From contig NZ_JANLNV010000094.1 in the NCBI RefSeq assembly GCF_025465935.1, positions 62,001 to 126,000 on the forward strand: a DNA stretch of 64,000 bases, in the 5' to 3' direction. The notes under the pieces were generated by a model that worked only from the letters and a program-made list of their open reading frames with translations, did no database searches and had not been told where the DNA came from. This DNA comes from Pseudomonas sp. 7P_10.2_Bac1 (GTDB lineage Bacteria; Pseudomonadota; Gammaproteobacteria; Pseudomonadales; Pseudomonadaceae). A program made the position numbers and the translations under genes. Below, piece by piece: positions 25,504 through 34,347 of the stretch. The stretch's first letter is position 1; the number at the start of each line of letters is the position of its first letter.

Positions 25504-25962
25504 TCAGTTCTCCAGAACTTCGAGCAGGCCGAGCGGCAGCGGAACGTCCATCGCCTTATCAAACAGCAGATAAAGACCGACGCTCATCAGGCTGATGATC
25601 ACAATGCTTGGTAACCAGCGGCCGCCATACAAGCGTGCCAGCGGGATGCCGACCAACATGGCGCTGAGGACAAAACCGAGGGTTTCGAAGGTGCCGGCGA
25701 AAATCAGCAACAGCACGACACACAGGCCGATCTTGATCAGGGTTTCACGATCCAGTTGCGGGTCGTCCTCATTGTGCACCACCGGCGATGGACGAAAGAT
25801 CATGTAGATCAAGCCCAGGCTCATCAGGCCGAGCATCAATAGCGGGAAGGCGCGCGGGCCTACCGGCTCGTAGGAGAAAGACGCCTGATAAGGCCAGGCC
25901 ATCGCCGCCAGGCACAGGCAGACGATGAGCAGCGCCGAGGCAAAAATGCGTTGTACGAGCAT
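25504..25962 (-). CDS. tctB: Tripartite tricarboxylate transporter small subunit TctB
   Basis: A 152-residue membrane protein with four hydrophobic helices, the usual size for TctB. The first helix (IFASALLIVCLCLAAMAW), the PRAFPLLMLGLMSLGLIYMI segment and the ETLGFVLSAMLVGIPLARLY segment fit the family. It pairs with TctA in the inner membrane. Confidence 0.9.
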   Translation of the reverse strand: MLVQRIFASALLIVCLCLAAMAWPYQASFSYEPVGPRAFPLLMLGLMSLGLIYMIFRPSPVVHNEDDPQLDRETLIKIGLCVVLLLIFAGTFETLGFVLSAMLVGIPLARLYGGRWLPSIVIISLMSVGLYLLFDKAMDVPLPLGLLEVLEN

Positions 25963-26019
25963 GGTTCACTCCAGGGCTGTGCCCTCATGTCCAAGGGCAC
26001 AGTCAGCGATCAGCGACGG

Positions 26020-26997
26020 TTACTGAACGAGGCCAAATTCCTGGGCCAGGATTTTGTACTCGGCGACCTGTTTCTTCACGTAGGCGTCCAGCTCAGGACC
26101 GGTCATGGAGAAAGGGAACAGTTCGCGCTGATCACGCAAGGTGGCGAAGTCTTCGGATACCAGCAGTTTGTCGAAGGTGTCTTTCCACCAGGCATAGTCG
26201 GCATCGCTGACTTTTGGCCCCAGGTAGAAGCCGCGCACCACCGGCCAGACGATGTCGTAACCCTGCTCTTTGGCAGTCGGGATGTCTTTCATCTGCGGGT
26301 CGTCGAGACGCTCATCGGCAAACACGGCCAGCAGGCGCATGTCACCGCTCTGGATGTGCGGCATGGAGTCGGAAATGTCAGTGCTGCCTACCTGAATGTG
26401 GCCGCCCAGCAACGCCGTGGCGATTTCGCCGCCGCCTTCCAATGCCACGTAACGCAGGTCACGTGGGTTGATACCGGCTGCCTTGGCGACCAGGGCGGTC
26501 TGCATCCAGTCCTGGCTGCCGACCGTACCGCCAGAGCCGATCACCACGCTGCCCGGATCTTTTTTCAGTGCTTGTACGAGATCGTCAAGAGTCTTGTAGG
26601 GCGAGTCTTTTTTCACGGCAAGAGCGCCGTAGCTGGTCCCAACGGCAGACAGCCAGCGCACATTGCTTTCATCGAAGCGGCCAAACTTGCCTTGTGCCAG
26701 GTTCAGCAGAGAACCGCTGGACCAGGCCACCAGCGTACCGGCATCTGCCGGGCGCTGCGCGACCACAGCGTTGTACGCAACCGCGCCAACGCCGCCAGGC
26801 ATGTAGGTCACACGCATTGGTTTGCTGAGCAGCTTTTCGTTCACCAGTGCGCTTTGCACCAGCTTGCAGGTTAGGTCAAAGCCGCCGCCGGGGGAGGCTG
26901 GGGCGATACATTCAGGACGTTTAGGTTCGGCCATCAGTTGGCCAGCGAATAGCATGCAGCCGGCAGCAAGAGCCAAAGAGCGCAGTGAGAAATTCAT
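26020..26997 (-). CDS. tctC: Tripartite tricarboxylate-binding protein TctC
   Basis: A 325-residue periplasmic receptor with a signal peptide ending near QLMA. The mature protein shows the Bug/TctC fold: CIAPASPGGGFDLTCKLVQS for carboxylate binding, MPGGVGAVAYN, then VIGSGGTVGSQDW. It hands citrate or a similar tricarboxylate to TctAB. It is the first gene of tctCBA and is divergent from tctDE, which should sense the same substrate. Confidence 0.93.
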   Translation of the reverse strand: MNFSLRSLALAAGCMLFAGQLMAEPKRPECIAPASPGGGFDLTCKLVQSALVNEKLLSKPMRVTYMPGGVGAVAYNAVVAQRPADAGTLVAWSSGSLLNLAQGKFGRFDESNVRWLSAVGTSYGALAVKKDSPYKTLDDLVQALKKDPGSVVIGSGGTVGSQDWMQTALVAKAAGINPRDLRYVALEGGGEIATALLGGHIQVGSTDISDSMPHIQSGDMRLLAVFADERLDDPQMKDIPTAKEQGYDIVWPVVRGFYLGPKVSDADYAWWKDTFDKLLVSEDFATLRDQRELFPFSMTGPELDAYVKKQVAEYKILAQEFGLVQ

Positions 26998-27444
26998 AAT
27001 GTCTCCGCAGGAGTTATTGTTTTAAATGAGCAGAAAAGTGCTGTTGTCAGCCGTGGCCATCGCCAACGTTTACGCCGGGCAAGTGCCGTGCATCGTCAGC
27101 GTCATGGGTAAAGCGAGGGGCAACAGAATGTCGTTCGCAGGCCATTGAGGCCGTGAGCGAATACAGGGGAACCAGGAAGGCAAGGGGCAATAAGCTGAGG
27201 ATTCAGCATACGGTGTGCTCCGTTATTGTTCTTATTTGGCGAAAACACTTCGAGGTGTTTTGCGCAGCGCGATGAATCATTTGCGCAACAGGTGTGACTG
27301 TTTGTTAGCGAATCCTAATCCGCCAACCTTTCATGAACCTTTCAGTTTTCTTTCAGTACTTTTTGGGGTTCACAGTAGGCTTTGCGTCTGTACACTCCGC
27401 GCAAACAGACCCAAGGTCTGAACAAAAATAATGAGGTAAACCCG
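26998..27444. promoter_or_regulatory. Divergent control region tctC / tctD
   Basis: A 447-bp region between divergent genes. It carries both promoters; three CTTTCA direct repeats close to tctD, listed separately, are the clearest operator. The tctC-proximal half shows no repeat that I recognise. Confidence 0.7.
27328..27355 (+). promoter_or_regulatory. Three CTTTCA direct repeats, candidate TctD operator
   Basis: CTTTCA occurs at 27328, 27339 and 27350, an exact 11-bp period that places all copies on one face of the DNA. OmpR-family regulators bind such tandem half-sites. The array is 90 bp before the tctD start and about 330 bp from tctC. Binding by TctD is inferred from position and spacing. 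Confidence 0.7.
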
Positions 27445-28116
27445 ATGCGTGTTCTTTTGGTCGAGGATCAGTTGCAGTTGGCCGAGAGTGTGGCTCAAGC
27501 CTTGAAAAGTACCGGCCTGACCGTGGATGTCCTGCACGATGGCGTGACCGCTGACCTGGCGTTGAGCAGTGAAGATTATGCGATGGCCATTCTGGATGTG
27601 GGGCTGCCGCGTATGGATGGGTTTGAGGTGCTGGCACGTTTGCGCGGGCGCGGGAAAACCCTGCCGGTGTTGATGTTGACCGCGCGCAGTGACGTCAAGG
27701 ACCGCGTGCATGGGCTCAATCTGGGGGCTGATGATTACTTGGCCAAACCCTTTGAACTGACTGAACTGGAGGCTCGGGTTAAAGCCTTGCTACGTCGCAG
27801 TGTGTTGGGTGGGGAACGACAGCAGCGCTGTGGCACTTTGGTCTATGACCTTGAGACACGGCGCTTTACGCTCAAGGAGGAGTTGCTGACCCTGACCTCG
27901 CGCGAGCAAGCCGTACTGGAAGCGCTGATCGCACGGCCCGGCCGGGTCATGAGCAAGGAGCAACTGGCGGCTCAAGTGTTTGGTCTGGACGAAGAAGCGA
28001 GCCCGGACGCGATTGAAATTTACGTGCACCGCTTGCGCAAGAAACTCGATGGTCATGCGGTGGCGATCGTGACATTCCGGGGGCTGGGTTACTTGTTGGA
28101 AGGCCGTGATGTTTAA
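27445..28116 (+). CDS. tctD: OmpR-family response regulator TctD
   Basis: A 223-residue regulator starting at the ATG at 27445 with GAGGT upstream. The receiver domain has the acidic pair in VEDQ, phospho-acceptor Asp51 in ILDVGLPRMDGFE, Thr in LTARSD and Lys in AKPFEL. The winged-helix DNA-binding domain starts near residue 125 and ends with EIYVHRLRKKLDGH and FRGLGYLLE. It should activate tctCBA when phosphorylated by TctE. The tctE start lies inside its last codons. Confidence 0.93.
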   Translation: MRVLLVEDQLQLAESVAQALKSTGLTVDVLHDGVTADLALSSEDYAMAILDVGLPRMDGFEVLARLRGRGKTLPVLMLTARSDVKDRVHGLNLGADDYLAKPFELTELEARVKALLRRSVLGGERQQRCGTLVYDLETRRFTLKEELLTLTSREQAVLEALIARPGRVMSKEQLAAQVFGLDEEASPDAIEIYVHRLRKKLDGHAVAIVTFRGLGYLLEGRDV

Positions 28117-29512
28117 GTTCGACAGCCTGCGTTGGCGGTTGCTCTGGACCCTGACGTTACTGCTGGTGGTACTGATGCTGGCCAGCAGTTTGAGTGCCTA
28201 TTTAAATGGCCGCGAAGCCGCCGATACGGCTTACGACCGAACGTTGCTGGCGTCTGCCCGTACCATCGCCGCAGGCTTGTCACAACGTGATGGCAGCTTG
28301 AGCGCCGAGGTGCCTTATGTCGCACTCGATACGTTTGCCTACGACAGCGCCGGGCGCATTTATTATCAGGTTTACGACATTCAACAGCGGTTGATTTCCG
28401 GTTATGAACATTTACCGGCGCCGCCACCCGGTACGCCGCGCACGGATGATTACCCGGCGTTGGCACGCTTTTATAACGCCGAGTACCGGGGGCAGACGGT
28501 TCGCGTGGTGAGCTTGCTCAAGGCCGTGAGCGAGCCAAATATGAATGGCATGGCCGAGATTCGTGTAGCCGAGACCGACGAGGCACGCGTGGCCATGGCT
28601 CGCAGTCTTATGGCCGACACCGTGTTGCGTTTGGGGATGTTGGGATTGGGGGCGTTATTGGTCGTCTGGTTTACCGTGAGTGCCGCATTGCGGCCGTTGG
28701 AACGTTTGCGCACCGCCGTTGAAGAGCGTGAGCCGGATGATCTACGGCCGTTGCCGCTGGTGCCGGTGCAACGCGAACTAAGGCCCTTGGTGCAAACCTT
28801 GAACCACTTTACCGAGCGTCTGCGCTGGCAGTTTGAGCGCCAGGCGCAGTTTATTGCCGACGCGGCCCATGAATTACGCACGCCGCTGGCAGTGCTTAAG
28901 GCCCGACTTGAGCTGGGCCTGCGCACGCAAGATCCACAAGCTTTGCGTCATACGTTGGAACAAACGGTTAAAGACACCGACCGGCTGACGCATCTGGCGA
29001 ACCAGCTCCTGTCGCTGGCGCGCATCGAAAACGGGGCTCGGGCGATTGCGGAAGGCGGAGCGCAATTGCTCGATCTCAGCCAACTGGCCCGTGAGCTGGG
29101 CATGGCCATGGCGCCCTTGGCGCACTCTCGAGGTGTGGCTCTGGCGCTGGAAGCCGATCAACCGGTGTGGCTGCGCGGAGAGCCGACGTTGCTCAATGAG
29201 CTTTTGAGCAACTTGATCGACAACGCACTGGCGCATACCTGTGCGGGGGGCAACGTGGTCTTGCGGGTGTCCTTGCCAGCGGTGCTGGAGGTTGAGGACG
29301 ACGGCCCGGGGATTCCGTACGAAGACCGGGAGCGAGTATTCGAGCGATTCTATCGGCGCAACCAGCAAGTGGCAGGCACCGGCTTGGGGTTGGCGATTGT
29401 TGGCGAAATTTGCCGCGCGCATCTGGCGCACATCAGCTTGCATGACGGCGCCGAATGCGGCTTGAAGGTGCGGGTCAGCTTTGTACCCGCAAGTGACAAT
29501 CGCTCGATGTAG
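28109..29512 (+). CDS. tctE: Sensor histidine kinase TctE
   Basis: A 467-residue inner-membrane kinase. Two membrane segments (near residues 10-30 and 170-190) flank a periplasmic sensor domain of the TctE N-terminal type. A HAMP-like linker is followed by the H-box IADAAHELRTPLAVL near residue 255, N-box LLSNLIDNALAHT near 370, and VEDDGPGIPYEDR and GTGLGLAIV of the ATP lid. It senses tricarboxylates and phosphorylates TctD. Its ATG overlaps the end of tctD. Confidence 0.93.
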   Translation: MFKFDSLRWRLLWTLTLLLVVLMLASSLSAYLNGREAADTAYDRTLLASARTIAAGLSQRDGSLSAEVPYVALDTFAYDSAGRIYYQVYDIQQRLISGYEHLPAPPPGTPRTDDYPALARFYNAEYRGQTVRVVSLLKAVSEPNMNGMAEIRVAETDEARVAMARSLMADTVLRLGMLGLGALLVVWFTVSAALRPLERLRTAVEEREPDDLRPLPLVPVQRELRPLVQTLNHFTERLRWQFERQAQFIADAAHELRTPLAVLKARLELGLRTQDPQALRHTLEQTVKDTDRLTHLANQLLSLARIENGARAIAEGGAQLLDLSQLARELGMAMAPLAHSRGVALALEADQPVWLRGEPTLLNELLSNLIDNALAHTCAGGNVVLRVSLPAVLEVEDDGPGIPYEDRERVFERFYRRNQQVAGTGLGLAIVGEICRAHLAHISLHDGAECGLKVRVSFVPASDNRSM

Positions 29513-29517
29513 CATGA

Positions 29518-29590
29518 GGGCTGCGCTTTGATGGCGCTGCAGCAGGTCGCGATCTTTGCGGTTAAGGGTTAACCGATCGCAGCTTTCGAG
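29518..29590. repeat. REP-like inverted repeat
   Basis: Imperfect inverted pair around GCAGGTCGCGATC and GATCGCAGCTTTC in the gap between convergent tctE and the HDOD gene. It is of a different type from the GCGAGGCAAGCTCGC elements. Confidence 0.55.
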
Positions 29591-29625
29591 CCTTGGCAGC
29601 GCCTATCGAAAATCCTGCGACGCCA

Positions 29626-30444
29626 TTACATGAACAGTCCACGAGCGTCGTTCAGTTCTTGTTGAAACTTCTCGCTGTCAGCATCAAGCCCCAGCCGTTT
29701 GAAGGCGTGCAATTGATTAAGTTGCTGGCTGAGCGTCGGCCCATCGCGCTGCTCGCAAAACAGTGTCGCGATTTGTACCAGATCGATGTAGTCGATGGCC
29801 TTGGATTGGCGGGCAAAGTCCTGATATTGACTGGGAAGCTTGAGCAGCATTTCCGGAAACTCCCAGACCTTGAGCAATTTATCGCCAATCACGGGGTGAA
29901 TCCGCTCGATCACGTGGTTGAGGGACACCGGATCCGAGAGCAACTCGTTGTGATCTTCGGCGTAGGTCAGGATCGGTAGCACGCCAATTTGGTGAACTAA
30001 CCCGCCCAGTGCGGCCTGGTCGGGCTTTAGCGAGGTGTAGCGACGGCACAAGGAATAGCAAACACCGGCCACTTCCAGGCTTTGTCGCCAGACGTCGCGC
30101 ATTTTGCTTTCGACGACAGGCGAGCGGGCGTGGAAGATCTGTTCCATGACCAAACCGATGGCCAGGTTACTGCTGTAATTGACCCCCAGCCGGGTGATAG
30201 CCGTGTGCAAGTCGGTCACTTCGTACAACGCGCGTAAAAGCGGGCTGTTGACGACTTTAATCAGCCGAGCTGCCAGCGCGGTATCGCGAGCGATGACTTT
30301 GCTGAGATTGCTGACGCTGATTTCCGGGTTTTCCGCTGCCTTGCGAATGTTTAACGCCACTTCCGGTAGCGTGGGCAACACCAGGTCATCTCGAACGATG
30401 GCCTTTACCAAGTCCATTTGGACTTTGCTCGCCAGCATGCTCAT
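29626..30444 (-). CDS. HDOD domain protein
   Basis: A 272-residue protein with one HDOD domain over about residues 22-215 (LPTLPEVALNIRKAA, ISVSNLSKVIARDTALAARL, LGGLVHQIGVLPIL). These are HD-fold relatives that mostly lack phosphodiesterase residues and act in signalling. The second half has no extra domain. It is 15 bp after ygfZ in the same direction. Target and partner are unknown. Confidence 0.88.
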   Translation of the reverse strand: MSMLASKVQMDLVKAIVRDDLVLPTLPEVALNIRKAAENPEISVSNLSKVIARDTALAARLIKVVNSPLLRALYEVTDLHTAITRLGVNYSSNLAIGLVMEQIFHARSPVVESKMRDVWRQSLEVAGVCYSLCRRYTSLKPDQAALGGLVHQIGVLPILTYAEDHNELLSDPVSLNHVIERIHPVIGDKLLKVWEFPEMLLKLPSQYQDFARQSKAIDYIDLVQIATLFCEQRDGPTLSQQLNQLHAFKRLGLDADSEKFQQELNDARGLFM

Positions 30445-30459
30445 TTCTATTCTCTAGAA

Positions 30460-31404
30460 TTAACGCTGTATCTCACGATCACGGTCTAGCTGATAGGGCA
30501 GATCAAGCAGCGAAAGCTTGGGCCCCTGTAAGTCACCCACATGGAGCTCCCCGGCCTCGACCGCTTCAGCTGTCAGGACAGCCAGCAGTTCAATGCAGTC
30601 CTGGGTGTGTGCGGCAATCACAACTTCACCCACTGCACTGGTATGAGTCGGTGAAAACAGAGGGGTTCCCGGCTCTGGCTGCACGTGGCCTGCCTCAAGC
30701 GACAGGCGGTATAGGCGGCGTTTGAGCTTGCCGAGATATTGCATGCGCGCCACGATTTCCTGCCCGGTGTAGCAACCTTTTTTGAAACTCACACCGCCCA
30801 CGGCTTGCAGGTTGAGCATTTGCGGGATGAACAGCTCGTATGTCTGCGGCATGACTTGGCCAATGCCGGCACGGATCTGGCCGAGTATCCACTGGTTGAT
30901 ATCAGCTTGCGGCAGCAGCGCCTGCAGTTGCTGGTGCAGGGTGTCGGCCTGTTCAGCCGGTGCCCACAGTTCGGCTCGGCCTTCGGAGACGCGAATTGCG
31001 ATAAGCCCGTTGGCCCGCGCTACGCTGTCGGGGTCGGCCGGCAGGTCGAGGCCCAGGCTTTGCAGCGCCGCGTCACCCTGGTTCAAGCCAAAACGTACCC
31101 AGTTGTGGCTGTCATCGGTCAGTTTCGACTTGGAAAACACCGCGTACTTTTTCAAGTCGGCCAGCTGTGGCTCGACCAGCTCACGCGCCATGGCCAGATA
31201 ACAGCCCTGAGGTTCGAGGAGGATACGAAAGCTAGACTGCATCCGGCCTTTCTGTGTGCAGCGCGCACCCAGGCTCGAGCGCGTTTCGCTCAGGTAATTG
31301 AGGTTGCAGGTCAATTGTCCCTGCAGGAACTTGCTGGCGTCGTTGCCAATAACGGCAAGAACGCCTTCGTGAGACAAGGTGCAGAAAAAAGCAGAGTCGG
31401 CCAT
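30460..31404 (-). CDS. ygfZ: Folate-binding Fe-S cluster assembly protein YgfZ
   Basis: A 314-residue GcvT-like tetrahydrofolate-binding protein used in assembly or repair of certain Fe-S enzymes. The family-defining motif KGCYTGQEIVARMQY is near residue 208 with its conserved cysteine. It has FLQGQLTCNL near the N-terminus. It is divergent from sdhE, a common arrangement in Pseudomonas. Confidence 0.95.
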   Translation of the reverse strand: MADSAFFCTLSHEGVLAVIGNDASKFLQGQLTCNLNYLSETRSSLGARCTQKGRMQSSFRILLEPQGCYLAMARELVEPQLADLKKYAVFSKSKLTDDSHNWVRFGLNQGDAALQSLGLDLPADPDSVARANGLIAIRVSEGRAELWAPAEQADTLHQQLQALLPQADINQWILGQIRAGIGQVMPQTYELFIPQMLNLQAVGGVSFKKGCYTGQEIVARMQYLGKLKRRLYRLSLEAGHVQPEPGTPLFSPTHTSAVGEVVIAAHTQDCIELLAVLTAEAVEAGELHVGDLQGPKLSLLDLPYQLDRDREIQR

Positions 31405-31552
31405 GAGTCATCGCAGGTTGTAAAGTCTGGGACACATCATAGAGGGGTGACCTGTAAATGGGTAGTTCGCAGAGGAACCGCGCAACCGACCAAAGCCGAC
31501 TGTTCTATGCCTGATCGGTCTGTATACTTGCGCTCTATTTGAGGAGCGCTCC

Positions 31553-31807
31553 ATGGTCGAAGATGTTGAACTCAATCGTCTCTACTGGCACAGCCGCCGC
31601 GGCATGCTAGAGCTGGACGTACTGTTGGTGCCGTTCGTCAAGGAGGTCTACCCGCACCTCAATGACGTTGATCGCGAAGTCTATCGCAAGCTGCTCGAGT
31701 GCGAAGACCAGGACATGTTCGGCTGGTTCATGGAGCGCGCCGAGTCTGAAGACCCGGAGCTGCAGCGCATGGTCCGTATGATTCTGGACCGTGTCCAGCC
31801 CAAGTGA
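31553..31807 (+). CDS. sdhE: Succinate dehydrogenase assembly factor SdhE
   Basis: An 84-residue protein that helps attach FAD covalently to SdhA and related flavoproteins. The functional RGM motif is at residues 16-18 (HSRRGMLELD), followed by the conserved DREVYRKLLECEDQDMFGW helix pair. The next gene, ygfX, overlaps its 3' end by 17 bp in another frame. Confidence 0.95.
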   Translation: MVEDVELNRLYWHSRRGMLELDVLLVPFVKEVYPHLNDVDREVYRKLLECEDQDMFGWFMERAESEDPELQRMVRMILDRVQPK

Positions 31808-32243
31808 TTTTTTCGAATGCCGCTGGCAGGCCTCCGGGCAATTGCTGGCGGCGTACCTTGCAGCCCAATCGCTGGCGCTGATCTCAATCTGCCTTCTGTC
31901 GATACCCGTGTGGGCGTGCCTGCTGGGGCTGTTGCTGTGCCTGGCACATGGTGCCTGGGTGGTGCCGCGGCATATTCGCCTCACCCATGCGAGTGCCTTT
32001 ACCGGTTTTCGCCGTACCCCTGAGGGCTGGCAGTTATGGAACCGTGCCAAGGGCTGGCAGGCGGTGCAGTTGCACCGCGACAGCCTGGCATTGCCACTGA
32101 TGGTGTTGTTGCGATTCAGGTTGCCGGGTGAGCGACGGATCAGGGCGGTGTGCATCCCGCGTGACGCGCTTGCGCCGGATCAGCACCGGCGCTTGCGCGT
32201 GCGACTCAAGTTCAGTCGGCGTAGGTGGCTGGCACCAGAATAG
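31791..32243 (+). CDS. YgfX-like membrane protein
   Basis: A 150-residue protein starting with GTG at 31791. Two hydrophobic helices (AAYLAAQSLALISICLLSIP and WACLLGLLLCLAHGAWVV) are followed by a basic soluble domain. Position and shape match YgfX/CptA, the partner of SdhE/CptB, which has been described in E. coli both as a toxin acting on cytoskeletal proteins and as a factor in flavinylation-linked work. The 17-bp overlap with sdhE implies coupled translation. It converges on nadB, overlapping its 3' end by 32 bp. Confidence 0.8.
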   Translation: MSSPSDFFECRWQASGQLLAAYLAAQSLALISICLLSIPVWACLLGLLLCLAHGAWVVPRHIRLTHASAFTGFRRTPEGWQLWNRAKGWQAVQLHRDSLALPLMVLLRFRLPGERRIRAVCIPRDALAPDQHRRLRVRLKFSRRRWLAPE

Positions 32244-33828
32244 TGTCCAGCGCTTCAGGCAGCATGTCGGGGTAGTCGAGGGTGTAGTGCAAGCCCCGCG
32301 ACTCCTTTCTCGCCATCGCGCTGCGGATCATCAGTTCGGCCACTTGCGCCAGGTTGCGCAATTCAATCAGGTCGCGGCTGACTTTGTAGTTACTGTAGAA
32401 CTCGTCGATTTCATCCAGCAGCAACCGCACGCGGTGTTCGGCGCGTTGCAGGCGCTTGTTGGTGCGCACGATGCCGACGTAGTCCCACATGAAACGCCGC
32501 AATTCATCCCAGTTGTGGGCGATGATCACGTCCTCGTCCGAGTCGGTCACCTGGCTGGCGTCCCAGCTTGGCAGGGCGTCTGGAATGTTGATGTGTTCCA
32601 GTTGCGTGAGAATGTCGGCAGCGGCCGAGCGGGCATATACGAAACATTCCAGCAATGAGTTGCTGGCCATGCGATTGGCTCCGTGCAAGCCGGTAAAACT
32701 GGTTTCGCCAATGGCATACAGGCCGGGGACGTCGGTGCGGCCATGGCCATCGACCATGACTCCGCCGCAGGTGTAGTGCGCCGCTGGAACCACCGGAATC
32801 GCCTGCTTGGTGATGTCGATGGAGAACTCCAGGCAGCGTTCATAGACTGTCGGGAAATGGGTCTTGATGAACGTGTCGGACTCATGGCTGATGTCCAGGT
32901 ACACGCAGTCGATGCCCAGGCGTTTCATTTCGTGGTCGATGGCGCGGGCCACGATGTCTCGCGGGGCCAGTTCGCCACGCGGGTCGAAACGATGCATGAA
33001 GCGCTCGCCATTCGGCAGCTTGAGGTGTGCGCCTTCGCCGCGCAGAGCTTCGGTGATAAGGAAGCTCTTGGCTTGTGGGTGATACAGGCAGGTGGGGTGA
33101 AACTGGTTGAACTCCAGATTCGCGACCCGACAGCCAGAACGCCAGGCCATGGCAATGCCGTCACCGCATGCGCCATCGGGGTTACTGGTGTAGAGATACA
33201 CTTTGGCCGCGCCGCCCGAAGCCAGAATGGTGAAGCGCGATCCATAGGTGTCGACTTCTCCGCTGGCACGGTTAAGCACGTAGGCGCCGAGGCAGCGATC
33301 GCCTTCCAGGCCCAGGCGACGTTCGGTAATCAGATCAACGGCAACCCGTTGTTCGAGCAATTCGATATTGGGGCGCTGGCGGGCTTGTTCGAGCAACGTC
33401 TTGAAAATGGCCGCCCCGGTGGCATCGGCGGCGTGAATGATGCGGCGATGGCTGTGGCCGCCCTCGCGGGTGAGGTGAAATTCAAAACCGGGGTGTTCTG
33501 GGTCGGCAGGCTCGTCGCGGGTGAAGGGAACGCCTTGATCGATGAGCCACTGAATGGCTTCGCGGCTGTGCTCGACGGTGAAGCGCACGGCGTCTTCATG
33601 GCACAGGCCGCCTCCGGCATTGAGCGTGTCTTCGACGTGGGACTGTACGGTGTCGGTGTCGTCCAGCACGGCGGCCACACCACCTTGTGCCCAGAACGTC
33701 GACCCGTTGGCCAGATCGCCCTTGCTCAAAACGGCAATGCGCAGATGGCTGGGCAGCGTCAGCGCCAGGCTCAAACCGGCAGCACCGCTGCCAATCACCA
33801 GCACATCGTGTTGAAAATGTTGGCTCAT
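32212..33828 (-). CDS. nadB: L-aspartate oxidase
   Basis: A 538-residue flavoenzyme that oxidises aspartate to iminoaspartate, the first step of NAD synthesis. The start at 33828 (MSQHFQHDVL) has AAGAAG before it. The FAD-binding GSGAAGLSLAL is at residues 13-23, the active-site region has LEFNQFHPTCLYHP, and the FAD tail motif is GLHGANRMASNSLLE. It is divergent from algU, as in other pseudomonads. Confidence 0.96.
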   Translation of the reverse strand: MSQHFQHDVLVIGSGAAGLSLALTLPSHLRIAVLSKGDLANGSTFWAQGGVAAVLDDTDTVQSHVEDTLNAGGGLCHEDAVRFTVEHSREAIQWLIDQGVPFTRDEPADPEHPGFEFHLTREGGHSHRRIIHAADATGAAIFKTLLEQARQRPNIELLEQRVAVDLITERRLGLEGDRCLGAYVLNRASGEVDTYGSRFTILASGGAAKVYLYTSNPDGACGDGIAMAWRSGCRVANLEFNQFHPTCLYHPQAKSFLITEALRGEGAHLKLPNGERFMHRFDPRGELAPRDIVARAIDHEMKRLGIDCVYLDISHESDTFIKTHFPTVYERCLEFSIDITKQAIPVVPAAHYTCGGVMVDGHGRTDVPGLYAIGETSFTGLHGANRMASNSLLECFVYARSAAADILTQLEHINIPDALPSWDASQVTDSDEDVIIAHNWDELRRFMWDYVGIVRTNKRLQRAEHRVRLLLDEIDEFYSNYKVSRDLIELRNLAQVAELMIRSAMARKESRGLHYTLDYPDMLPEALDTILVPATYAD

Positions 33829-34064
33829 TCTTCTTATGTCCGCAAAAAAAGCGCCCTCTAGTATATAGAGGGGGGGATCGGCACAATAGCCGGGCCTTTG
33901 TGGCATCGGGAAATTACAGCGGGCGAGAAGTGTGCCTCAGACTTGAACGATCTGCATGCCGATTTGCACAATAAATCGGTAAATCAGGGGCTGCGCTCAA
34001 CGCGCAAGCAAGGCAAGATCCGTATTGAGTAATGCGGTGGGCACCAAAGCTGAAGCCGATTTCG

Positions 34065-34091
34065 GAACTTTTCGTGCGACTTTGGGTTCAA
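34065..34091 (+). promoter_or_regulatory. AlgU-type promoter, distal candidate
   Basis: GAACTT (34065-34070) followed after 16 bp by TTCAA, or after 17 bp by TCAAT. The -35 element is perfect, the -10 is weaker. Such double AlgU promoters before algU are known in P. aeruginosa; this copy is a candidate only. Confidence 0.5.
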
Positions 34092-34261
34092 TAGTGGGTT
34101 GCCCATCATAAAGAGGCGTCGCGTCAATTCTAAGCGTGGGTTGATTTTGCGACCTCCGCAGGTGAGTTTGACGACAAGATTATCGACGCAGCCGGCCAGG
34201 CCCGAGCTGCGTTTTCGTGCGTGCCAAATCCGAGTGCGCAGGAAACTTGCCAGGGGGGAGA

Positions 34262-34288
34262 GAACTTTTGCGTAAAGCCCGAGTCTAT
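34262..34288 (+). promoter_or_regulatory. AlgU-type promoter, proximal
   Basis: GAACTT (34262-34267), a 16-bp spacer and TCTAT (34284-34288) fit the extracytoplasmic stress sigma consensus GAACTT-N16/17-TCTGA with one or two changes. It ends 60 bp before the algU ATG and fits autoregulation of algU. Confidence 0.7.
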
Positions 34289-34347
34289 GTTTGCAAGCCT
34301 GATCAATTAGCAAAGCACTCTTCCTCCCGGTCTTATGAGGAGTATTC

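Larger units (their letters stand above)
33829..34347. promoter_or_regulatory. Divergent control region nadB / algU
   Basis: A 519-bp region without a gene. It holds two GAACTT elements with downstream partners for AlgU-type sigma factors, listed separately, and the nadB promoter. A tRNA or small RNA is not seen. Confidence 0.7.

Noticed and set aside
27215..27421. 68-residue frame in the tctC-tctD gap
   Set aside because: It covers the CTTTCA operator array, begins without a ribosome-binding site and looks non-coding.
32683..33861. 392-residue open frame opposite nadB
   Set aside because: Pure antisense shadow of the L-aspartate oxidase gene; no start signal or family.
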